From Thermocrinis sp. (GTDB lineage Bacteria; Aquificota; Aquificia; Aquificales; Aquificaceae), in assembly GCA_022759285.1 (NCBI GenBank), contig JAEMPM010000030.1, forward strand, positions 1 to 5,071: DNA of 5,071 nt, read 5' to 3'. Within the stretch, counting starts at the first letter, position 1, and every line of letters begins with the position of its first letter. Shown piece after piece: positions 1 through 5,071 of this stretch. The notes under the pieces were generated by a model. That model did not search any database. It saw only the letters and a program-made list of their open reading frames with translations, and was not told where the DNA came from. The position numbers and the translations under genes were made by a program.

Positions 1-418
1 CAAAAATAAATCCCAAATAATAAACTAAGATAGCCAAAAGGCTAACCAAACCCTTCACAAAAGTCACCAGTTTGTTCGAGCTAAAAATTTGGCTTAGAAA
101 ATAATTGAAATCTTCAGAGAGAAAAGATAGCTTTAAGAGAACATAAAGAAAGGCACTGTCTAGCCAAAGAATGCCAAGCAAAAGAAAGGGAATCCATTTA
201 CTTTGCCCTTCATCATAAACAACTTCAAACTGACAAAATTCCTTTATAGCGGAGCTTACCGCTTGAACTTTGTCTTTTTCTACGTAGAACTCTATATTTT
301 TTTCTTTCCCCTCCGCAAGCTGGCGGTATATATCAGCCACGCTCACACCGACCTCGGAAAGCTTGTAGATTAGCTCCTCTATATCCTTTACATCTGAAAG
401 CCTGAACTTAGCCTTCAT
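1..418 (-). CDS. Hypothetical membrane protein, ACT-like N-terminus plus membrane segments (3' end cut by window)
   Basis: I do not recognise this gene as a named family. The open frame starts at ATG 418 and runs without a stop for 139 codons to the window edge, so the C-terminus is missing. The start codon overlaps the pilQ stop in an ATGA arrangement, which suggests translational coupling and membership of the same operon; only a weak GAG lies upstream as a ribosome site. Residues 1-70 are soluble and charged, and their order looks like a small beta-alpha-beta-beta-alpha-beta domain: FRLSDV, a helix DIEELIYKLSEVG, VSVADIY, NIEFYVEKD, a helix KVQAVSSAIKEF, then CQFEVVYDE. This resembles ACT regulatory domains by eye only. 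Residues about 75-98 (IPFLLLGILWL onward) and about 117-139 (VKGLVSLLAILVYYLGFIF) are hydrophobic and are probably two transmembrane helices. No catalytic motif is visible. A role linked to the pilus or the envelope is suggested only by its position. Confidence 0.85.
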   Translation of the reverse strand, partial: MKAKFRLSDVKDIEELIYKLSEVGVSVADIYRQLAEGKEKNIEFYVEKDKVQAVSSAIKEFCQFEVVYDEGQSKWIPFLLLGILWLDSAFLYVLLKLSFLSEDFNYFLSQIFSSNKLVTFVKGLVSLLAILVYYLGFIF

Positions 419-2187
419 TGTCTCACAATTATTGGAGTTATGAATATAAGCAGTTCACGGTTCTGGATATTTACACTCTCTTGTCCGAAAAGATATTTAA
501 GAAGGGGCACTCTAACCAAGCCAGGAATTCCTGCGTTGGTTGTATTGTTCTGTTCATCTATAACTCCGCCTATAACGATAGTTTGTCCGTCTTCCACGAT
601 AACTTTAGTTTTAACCTCTTTTGTTTCTATAGCAGGTCCAACAGGAGTTTGTTGACCAAGTGTGTCCCTTTTTAGCGCAATTTCCATCATTATCCTTCCA
701 TCTGGAGAGACTATAGGAGTTACATCAAGCTGTAATACTACGTCTTTAAATTGAACGGTCGGAACAGCAGTCCCACCCGCACCTACTGCTGCAACTTGAT
801 AAGGCACCTGGACTCCTTGCTTTATAGTAGCCTTCTGTCCGTTGATGGTTAAAACTGAGGGCTTTGCAATATTTTTTGCAAAGCCTATTCTCTCTAAGGC
901 GGATATCCTTAAATTGAGGGCGTTTAACATAGCTTTCTGATAAGTAAATATGGCTATTCCGCCCGGAGTAGTAGAAAGACCAGGATTATACCACCATGTT
1001 GGTAAAGAACCCGTTCCTACATTTGAACCAGTTCCACCAGATGATAGAGAACCCAAGTCTACATTTGAACCAACTCCACCAGACCAAGCCGATGGAACCT
1101 GTGTATTAGAAAGCAAAACGCTCCAATTTATTCCTAGTTCCCTAAGGGCTTCCTCGCTTACTTCTGTTACCCTTGCCTCAATTCTAATTCTTACAGGTTC
1201 CTCGCTTATGTATTCTTTGAACCTATCCATTATGTTTTCTATTACCTCTGGGTAATCTGTGATCATTACTGCATTGAATTCTTTTAAGATTGGGGTAGGT
1301 GCTGGTTGCACTTGAGTTTGTGTTTGTTGTCCTGTCGTTGGTTGGGACTGCTGGGGTGTAGTCTCAACTTTAAACCCTCCCCCACTCAATATTACACCAG
1401 CCTCGGACCTGAGAGGTTCTATCATCTTTACGAACTCTTCGGGGGATATGTATTTAAGGTAGAAGATTTTAGTTACGGGTTTTCTTTCCCTTGGAGTTTC
1501 AGTTAGGAAACTTTGAAGTGCTTTGGTATATTCTTCAATCTGAGAAGGTGTATCGGTTATCACCAAGGCGTTAAAGGTTGGTATTTTGTTTACAACTGTA
1601 TCCTTTTTAGTTTTCGGCAAAATCAACCGGTACGCTTCTTCCACGTCTATATTTTTCAGATAAAAGACCCTTGTTATTCTCTCTTCTGCGGGGGCTATCT
1701 TCCCGACAACTTTTTGAAAATCCTTTAGAGCTGGCTCCAACCTTTTAATCCTTGCCTCCTCGTCTCTTATGTAAATAGTTCCAAGTGTTCTGTCTATTAC
1801 GATTTCTGCGGAAGGGCTTACCCTCTCCTTTAGAAAACCCACTATTTTTCTGATCTGATCTTCTCCAATGGCTCCCACATTGATGGTCAGTTCTCCGGCC
1901 TTTGTGATCCTATAAACCTTAGTATCCACAGGAACTGCTATAAGGCCGTACTCTTTGAGAATAAGGTTAATAGCCTCTCCAATGGGCATAGGCTTAAAAA
2001 CAGATACGCTAACAGGTTTTTGTAGGTCTGCACTTATGTTGGGGTCAAAAATCACGTTGAACTCTGCCACCTGAGATAAAGCTTTGAGAACAGTCTCAAG
2101 CTTAGCGTTTTCAAACTTCATCTCTCGAAGTGTGGTGGCATAGGCAAGACTCATGAAAAAGATAATGATCAATAACAATTTTCTCAT
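415..2187 (-). CDS. pilQ: Type IV pilus outer-membrane secretin PilQ
   Basis: This 590-residue protein should form the multimeric outer-membrane channel through which a type IV pilus (or a related DNA-uptake or secretion system) passes. ATG 2187 is preferred over TTG 2208 because AAGGGGG sits 5 bases upstream and the protein then opens with a signal peptide (MRKLLLIIIFFMSLAYA, cleavage probably after A17). Residues about 20-95 look like an STN/N0 domain (ETVLKALSQVAEFNVIFDP). About 101-160, 171-230 and 238-326 look like three N1-type repeats (FYLKNIDVEEA and FYLKYISPEEF begin the last two). The third is split by a Gln/Thr/Pro linker at 277-299. Residues about 333-590 are the secretin domain, with LGINW, AKPSVLTINGQKA, IKQGVQVPYQ, VQFKDVVLQLDVTP, SPDGRI, VEDGQTIVIGGV, VPLLKYLFG and ELLIFITPIIV. 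The QGxxxPYQ, FKxxVLxLxVTP and ELLIFITP forms are PilQ-like rather than GspD-like. However, there is no obvious AMIN domain, and the several N-repeats recall GspD. It follows cdsA by 21 bases and overlaps the next gene by 4. pilMNOP is not visible. Confidence 0.9.
   Translation of the reverse strand: MRKLLLIIIFFMSLAYATTLREMKFENAKLETVLKALSQVAEFNVIFDPNISADLQKPVSVSVFKPMPIGEAINLILKEYGLIAVPVDTKVYRITKAGELTINVGAIGEDQIRKIVGFLKERVSPSAEIVIDRTLGTIYIRDEEARIKRLEPALKDFQKVVGKIAPAEERITRVFYLKNIDVEEAYRLILPKTKKDTVVNKIPTFNALVITDTPSQIEEYTKALQSFLTETPRERKPVTKIFYLKYISPEEFVKMIEPLRSEAGVILSGGGFKVETTPQQSQPTTGQQTQTQVQPAPTPILKEFNAVMITDYPEVIENIMDRFKEYISEEPVRIRIEARVTEVSEEALRELGINWSVLLSNTQVPSAWSGGVGSNVDLGSLSSGGTGSNVGTGSLPTWWYNPGLSTTPGGIAIFTYQKAMLNALNLRISALERIGFAKNIAKPSVLTINGQKATIKQGVQVPYQVAAVGAGGTAVPTVQFKDVVLQLDVTPIVSPDGRIMMEIALKRDTLGQQTPVGPAIETKEVKTKVIVEDGQTIVIGGVIDEQNNTTNAGIPGLVRVPLLKYLFGQESVNIQNRELLIFITPIIVRQ
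860..885. repeat. Perfect 10-bp inverted repeat inside pilQ
   Basis: GGCTTTGCAA (860-869) is followed after six bases by its exact reverse complement TTGCAAAGCC (876-885). In pilQ mRNA this would fold into a 10-bp stem with an A-rich six-base loop. It covers codons for about residues 435-443 (GFAKNIAKP), a conserved secretin segment, so protein constraint may explain it. No U-run follows on either strand, so it is not an intrinsic terminator. Confidence 0.7.
997..1083. repeat. 42-bp tandem duplication in the pilQ secretin domain
   Basis: Two segments, 1006-1041 and 1048-1083, match at 30 of 36 positions with a 42-bp period. In the protein they give two successive 14-residue units, GGVGSNVDLGSLSS (370-383) and GGTGSNVGTGSLPT (384-397), identical at 9 of 14 positions. 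The units form a Gly/Ser-rich, probably flexible loop early in the secretin domain, between LGINW and the conserved AKPSVLT region. The period is a multiple of three, so a copy gain or loss would keep the reading frame. Confidence 0.85.
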
Positions 2188-2192
2188 TTCAG

Positions 2193-2199
2193 CCCCCTT
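2193..2199 (-). promoter_or_regulatory. Ribosome binding site of pilQ
   Basis: AAGGGGG on the minus strand lies 5 bases before ATG 2187. It decides the start: the alternative TTG at 2208, directly after the cdsA stop, would put this site inside the coding region and add seven residues in front of the signal peptide. Confidence 0.75.
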
Positions 2200-2208
2200 T
2201 ATCTTCAA

Positions 2209-2910
2209 TTATATTATTTTCCAGAAAACTGCAACAAAAAGCACCGAATCAAATCTATCCACTAAACCGCCATGTTCTCCGAGCAGGTTAGAAAAGTCTT
2301 TAATTCCCACTTGTCTTTTAATAAAGCTCTTGAAGAGATCCCCCGCTAAGGCGATAAGAACAAAAGGCACTGCAAGGAGTATGGGCTTATTAATAAAGTA
2401 AAAGAAAAGCATACCACCAAGCATACCGCCCGCCAAACCTTCCCAGGTTTTTTTAGGAGATAGCCTAACCGCCAAAGGTCTTTTACCAAAGAGCTTACCT
2501 GCATAATAGGAGGCAGTATCCACCGTGTATGCAAAAAATACCAACTTAATAAGCTCCCACGAACTTTGGCTTTTGACAATATACAAATATATCGGTAGAA
2601 AACCAGCGTAGATAAGTACAAACACCGCCTTCAAAAGATAGTCCAAGGACCACTTAAGGTACGCAAACAAAAAAGCAAGCAGTAAAACTCCAGCAATTCC
2701 AAGCTCAAAACTAAAAACAGATAAAACAAGTACTAAAGGGGCAAGGTAAGAAATCTCTGAGGCTCCCAAAGCCTTTCCCAATTCCCTTGCCATACCAAAA
2801 GATAGGAGACACAGTAAGAGTAAGAACATAGAATTTGGAATAAAGGCAGATATAAGGGTTGCTACGCCTATGAGAAGACCTACAGTTTCTCTTCCTTTAG
2901 AGAACCGCAC
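2209..2910 (-). CDS. cdsA: Phosphatidate cytidylyltransferase (CDP-diacylglycerol synthase)
   Basis: CdsA is an integral inner-membrane enzyme that converts phosphatidic acid and CTP to CDP-diacylglycerol and diphosphate, the precursor of bacterial phospholipids. The protein has 233 residues, shorter than the E. coli enzyme (about 285). It is very hydrophobic, with several probable transmembrane helices, for example 10-24, 27-39, 54-84, 92-110 and 162-190. The family signature is complete near the C-terminus: S195-F-I-K-R, then K204-D, then EHGG (212-215) and DRFD (218-221). Upstream lies the usual conserved stretch with D131, FGKR (141-144) and SPKKTWEG (151-158). The start is GTG 2910, which overlaps the end of uppS by 14 bases, so the two are probably translationally coupled; GGGAG lies 10 bases before it. 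No key residue appears to be missing. The uppS-cdsA pairing is common in bacteria and supports the call. Confidence 0.96.
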   Translation of the reverse strand: MRFSKGRETVGLLIGVATLISAFIPNSMFLLLLCLLSFGMARELGKALGASEISYLAPLVLVLSVFSFELGIAGVLLLAFLFAYLKWSLDYLLKAVFVLIYAGFLPIYLYIVKSQSSWELIKLVFFAYTVDTASYYAGKLFGKRPLAVRLSPKKTWEGLAGGMLGGMLFFYFINKPILLAVPFVLIALAGDLFKSFIKRQVGIKDFSNLLGEHGGLVDRFDSVLFVAVFWKII

Positions 2911-3583
2911 CGAATTTTCTCTCCCTGCAGGAAAAGTCTTCTAAGGCTTTTATGAGTTCTTCCTTTGTAAAATCGGGCCAATAAACCGGTGAAAAGTAAA
3001 ATTCCGTGTAGGCAATATGCCAAAGTAGAAAGTTAGAGACTCTTTCTTCTCCGGCGGTTCTGATAAGCAAATCAGGGTCTGGGATGCCCACAAGGTCTAG
3101 AAATTGGGCAAATTGTTCTTCGGTTATACTCTTTATGCCAGAGTTTAACAATTTGTTTATTGCCCTAATTATCTCATCTCTACCTCCGTAATCTACCGCC
3201 AAGATAACCGTAAGGGATGTACAATCCTTAGTGCTTTCTTCTGCATGATTCATGACCTTTAGGGTGCTTTTAGGAATTCTGTCTTTCCTTCCTATAAACT
3301 TCAGCTTTATACCCCTCTTCTTTAATTCCGGAACTTTTTTGGTTAAATAATTCTCAAAGAGCTCAAAGAGGGCTTTTATTTCTTCCTTGGGTCTTTTCCA
3401 GTTTTCTGTGGAAAAAGTGTATAGTGTCAAAAACTCTACGCCTAGCTCCTGACATGCATAGACCACCTCTTCTGCCCTTTTTACTCCCTCATAATGTCCT
3501 GCTATTCTTGGCAAACCTCTTTCCTTTGCCCACCTCCCATTACCGTCCATTATGATTGCTATGTGTTTAGGTATTCTCAGCAT
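2897..3583 (-). CDS. uppS: Isoprenyl transferase (undecaprenyl diphosphate synthase)
   Basis: UppS extends farnesyl diphosphate with isopentenyl diphosphate in cis to give the C55 lipid carrier used for peptidoglycan and other surface polymers; it acts in the cytoplasm at the membrane. The 228 residues are a normal to slightly short length for the family. Diagnostic motifs run in order: HIAIIMDGNGRWA with the catalytic Asp at D13, the GH pair at 29-30, TFSTENWKRP (56-65), DYGGRDEI (131-138), DLLIRTAGE (171-179), the R/SNFLLW stretch (181-188), WPDF (202-205) and RERKFG (220-225). The DYGGR form replaces the more usual NYGGR Asn with Asp, a conservative change. The start is ATG 3583; an in-frame TGA at 3589-3587 prevents any longer form. 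No Shine-Dalgarno sequence lies at a normal distance (AAGGAG is 23 bases away), and a TATAAT box is only eight bases upstream. It is the first gene of the minus-strand unit, divergent from murE. Confidence 0.97.
   Translation of the reverse strand: MLRIPKHIAIIMDGNGRWAKERGLPRIAGHYEGVKRAEEVVYACQELGVEFLTLYTFSTENWKRPKEEIKALFELFENYLTKKVPELKKRGIKLKFIGRKDRIPKSTLKVMNHAEESTKDCTSLTVILAVDYGGRDEIIRAINKLLNSGIKSITEEQFAQFLDLVGIPDPDLLIRTAGEERVSNFLLWHIAYTEFYFSPVYWPDFTKEELIKALEDFSCRERKFGAVL
2921..2925 (-). promoter_or_regulatory. Likely ribosome binding site of cdsA
   Basis: GGGAG on the minus strand lies 10 bases before the GTG start at 2910, inside the last codons of uppS. It supports the GTG start, because no nearby downstream ATG or GTG has a better placed site. 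Confidence 0.5.
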
Positions 3584-3591
3584 TGTTCATA

Positions 3592-3597
3592 ATTATA
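3592..3597 (-). promoter_or_regulatory. Candidate -10 box of uppS promoter
   Basis: A perfect TATAAT on the minus strand ends nine bases before ATG 3583. Transcription would begin at about 3585, giving a leader of two or so bases. No good -35 exists at 16-18 bp spacing (TGTTTG at 3615-3620 is poor). TTGAAA matches better but is only 14 bp away, so the promoter may need an activator or be weak. The AT-rich hexamer could also be chance. Confidence 0.5.
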
Positions 3598-3598
3598 A

Positions 3599-3623
3599 TC
3601 AAACTGCTCCTTTTCAAACAGCT
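3599..3623. repeat. Direct repeat with 15-bp period upstream of uppS
   Basis: TCAAACTGCT (3599-3608) and TCAAACAGCT (3614-3623) match at 9 of 10 positions, starts 15 bp apart. They lie immediately upstream of the TATAAT box, where the spacer and -35 region would be. Such spacing is compatible with a regulator-binding site, but that function is inferred from position alone. Confidence 0.5.
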
Positions 3624-3629
3624 TTGCGA

Positions 3630-3650
3630 AGATGTCAACTTTTGGCATCT
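3630..3650. promoter_or_regulatory. Inverted repeat, possible operator, between uppS and murE
   Basis: Arms AGATGTCAA (3630-3638) and TTGGCATCT (3642-3650) are complementary at 8 of 9 positions, the exception being a G-T pair, with a 3-base centre CTT. It sits near the middle of the divergent intergenic region, about 55 bp from the predicted uppS transcription start and about 63 bp from that of murE. As a hairpin it lacks a U-run, so a terminator is unlikely. A protein-binding site serving both promoters is an inference. Confidence 0.5.
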
Positions 3651-3668
3651 ATAGACTGGACTGGTTAA

Positions 3669-3697
3669 TGGTCAGAACCTCTCTGAGTTAAAATAAT
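3669..3697 (+). promoter_or_regulatory. Candidate murE promoter
   Basis: TGGTCA (3669-3674; four of six matches to TTGACA) is followed after 17 bp by AATAAT (3692-3697; five of six matches to TATAAT). Transcription would start at about 3703-3704, at the murE GTG itself. An overlapping alternative -10, TAAAAT (3689-3694), has no good -35. Confidence 0.45.
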
Positions 3698-3702
3698 CTA
3701 AG

Positions 3703-5071
3703 GTGGAGCTTTCCAAGATAAAGGGCATCACCCAAAACTCAAAGGAAGTTCAAGAAGGGTGGGTCTTTGTGGCCATAAAGGGTTCCTCTACAGATGGGCA
3801 CAACTTTGTTCAGGAAGCCCTAAGTAGAGGTGCCAGTTTGGTATTTGTGGAGAGAGACGTAGGAATAAAAGACAAGAGGATCATCAAAGTTGAAGACACC
3901 AGAAAATTTCTTGGAGAGTTGGCAAATGAGTTCTTTGGCAGGCCCTCTGAAAGGCTAAAGGTAGTTGGTATAACAGGCACCAACGGAAAGACCACAAGTA
4001 GCCATATAGTGGAAGCTGTTCTTAACGCAGGGGGCATTCCCACTGGTCTTATAGGCACAATATACTACCGTTTCAGAGACAAAATATACGAGTACGAAGG
4101 AAGAACGACGCCGGACCCTATCCAATGGCATCGTACATTAAAGCGAATGCTAGAGGATGGAGCAGAGGCTGTAGCCTGTGAGGTTTCTTCTCATGCTTTA
4201 GACCAAAGGCGTGTTTGGGGCACAAAGTTTTTTATAACTGCTTTTACCAACCTTTCTCAGGATCATCTGGACTATCATGGCTCTATGGAAAACTACTTTC
4301 GGGCAAAGTTGAGGCTTTTTGTAGAGTACCCGCAGGAGTATTCCTTAATAAACATAGACGACGAATACGGTAGGCGAATCTTGGAGGAACTCAAAGGAAA
4401 AGCTATAACTTACGGGAGGAATGGAAATCTTAGAATAATAGACTTTGAAACATCTATTGAGGGTAGTAAGCTTACTCTTGAGTGGGAAGGCAGGACTTAC
4501 AAATTTTTCTCTAACCTAAGGGGTGAATTTCAGGCTTACAACCTCAGTTTGGGCATCCTTGTGGGCTTTCTCTGTGGTTTGGATGCGGAGACAATACAGC
4601 ACGGTGTAGAAAGGGTAATCGTTCCCGGCAGGTTTGAGACCTTTTTCAAGGAGGGGAAGTTGGCAATAGTAGATTACGCCCACACGCCAGATGCTTTGGA
4701 GAAGGTTTTGATCACTGCCAGAAGACTGACAAAGGGCAAATTATGGGTGGTCTTTGGTGCCGGTGGCAACAGGGATAAGACCAAAAGACCTTTAATGGGA
4801 AAGGTTGCGGAAAAGTGGGCAGACTTTGTGGTTATAACCTCCGACAATCCAAGGTGGGAAGAACCTGAAGCTATAATAGAGGACATTTTGAAAGGTATAG
4901 AGCAGAAGCAAAAAGTCTTTGTGCAAAAGGACAGAAAGGAAGCGATAAAGTTCGCCTTGCAGAACGCCAAAGAGGGAGATGTAGTCCTTATAGCAGGCAA
5001 AGGACATGAAGACTACCAAGAAATAAAGGGAGTAAAATATCCCTTTAAAGACCAAGATGTTGTGAAGGAGG
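3703..5071 (+). CDS. murE: UDP-MurNAc-tripeptide ligase MurE, 3' end cut by window
   Basis: MurE is the cytoplasmic ATP-dependent ligase that adds the third residue to UDP-MurNAc-L-Ala-D-Glu in peptidoglycan synthesis. There are 456 codons before the window ends without a stop; full-length enzymes are usually about 480-500 residues. Residues 1-83 are the N-terminal substrate domain (ITQNSKEV, VFVAIKG, DGHNF). The central ATPase domain carries the P-loop GTNGKTT (92-98), TTPDP (135-139), EVSSHALDQRRV (160-171), DHLDYHG (187-193) and K202 in FRAK, the lysine normally carbamylated. The C-terminal domain has VDYAHTPD (323-330), FGAGGNRDKTKRP (351-363), SDNPRWEEP (380-388) and AGKGHEDYQ (431-439). 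DNPR is the motif usually linked to meso-diaminopimelate as substrate, in keeping with a Gram-negative envelope. The start is GTG 3703: an in-frame TAA at 3694-3696 fences it, and no other start codon lies between. No Shine-Dalgarno sequence precedes it. Confidence 0.97.
   Translation, partial: MELSKIKGITQNSKEVQEGWVFVAIKGSSTDGHNFVQEALSRGASLVFVERDVGIKDKRIIKVEDTRKFLGELANEFFGRPSERLKVVGITGTNGKTTSSHIVEAVLNAGGIPTGLIGTIYYRFRDKIYEYEGRTTPDPIQWHRTLKRMLEDGAEAVACEVSSHALDQRRVWGTKFFITAFTNLSQDHLDYHGSMENYFRAKLRLFVEYPQEYSLINIDDEYGRRILEELKGKAITYGRNGNLRIIDFETSIEGSKLTLEWEGRTYKFFSNLRGEFQAYNLSLGILVGFLCGLDAETIQHGVERVIVPGRFETFFKEGKLAIVDYAHTPDALEKVLITARRLTKGKLWVVFGAGGNRDKTKRPLMGKVAEKWADFVVITSDNPRWEEPEAIIEDILKGIEQKQKVFVQKDRKEAIKFALQNAKEGDVVLIAGKGHEDYQEIKGVKYPFKDQDVVKE

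Noticed and set aside
997..1083. CRISPR-like repeat
   Set aside because: There are only two adjacent units with no distinct spacer, in frame within pilQ, so a coding tandem duplication explains it.
418..1728. Several plus-strand open frames of 66-101 codons opposite pilQ
   Set aside because: They lie wholly antisense to a gene with clear secretin motifs, have no recognisable domains and are expected as frame shadows.
415..2187. GspD of a type II secretion system instead of PilQ
   Set aside because: Several N-type repeats and no AMIN domain fit GspD, but the secretin-domain motifs QGVQVPYQ, FKDVVLQLDVTP and ELLIFITPIIV are of PilQ type; some doubt remains.
2188..2208. TTG at 2208 as the start of pilQ, giving a 597-residue protein
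   Set aside because: The strong AAGGGGG site would then lie inside the gene, while ATG 2187 has it at 5 bases and begins a normal signal peptide.
3633..3638. Perfect TTGACA on the minus strand as the uppS -35 box
   Set aside because: The TATAAT box is 35 bp away, and the sequence 16-18 bp downstream does not resemble a -10 element.
3630..3650. Hairpin as an intrinsic terminator
   Set aside because: No U-run follows the stem on either strand, and the region lies between divergent starts, where no transcript needs to end.
3810..5055. Minus-strand open frames of 82-108 codons opposite murE, and one of 91 codons in another frame of cdsA
   Set aside because: murE and cdsA keep all family motifs in their own frames; the other frames have low-complexity, shadow-like composition and no ribosome sites.

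Overview
The window comes from a bacterium with an outer membrane that makes peptidoglycan: it holds a type IV pilus secretin, a CDP-diacylglycerol synthase, an undecaprenyl diphosphate synthase and a MurE ligase of the meso-diaminopimelate type. Coding is tightly packed (4- and 14-base gene overlaps). GC is moderate by eye, with heavy use of AGA/AGG for Arg and ATA for Ile and Lys/Glu-rich proteins. This suggests a thermophile, possibly Aquificaceae (Hydrogenobacter/Thermocrinis-like). That placement is inference from style and content, not from a database match.

Layout. Two divergent transcription units flank a 119-bp intergenic region (3584-3702). The minus-strand unit reads uppS (3583-2897), cdsA (2910-2209), pilQ (2187-415), then a gene for a hypothetical membrane protein with an ACT-like N-terminal region (418-1, cut by the window edge). 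The plus-strand unit begins with murE (3703 onward), which runs off the right edge with an estimated few tens of residues missing. No stretch over 300 bases lacks a gene, and I see no RNA genes, insertion sequences, CRISPR arrays or convincing terminators.

How the genes fit together. UppS makes the C55 lipid carrier and MurE makes the UDP-MurNAc-tripeptide, so both divergent units serve cell-wall synthesis. CdsA makes CDP-diacylglycerol for phospholipids. The secretin is the unusual member: uppS-cdsA is a common bacterial pair, but it is more often followed by dxr/rseP/bamA genes than by a pilus outer-membrane channel.

The most interesting non-coding structure is the divergent intergenic region. 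It has a 9-bp-arm inverted repeat about midway between the two starts and a 15-bp-period direct repeat just upstream of a TATAAT box. Its -10-like boxes lie so close to the uppS and murE start codons that both mRNAs may be leaderless or nearly so. Inside pilQ there is a 42-bp tandem duplication encoding a Gly/Ser-rich loop and a perfect 10-bp inverted repeat. I did not find a clearly new biological system; the genes are mostly housekeeping.
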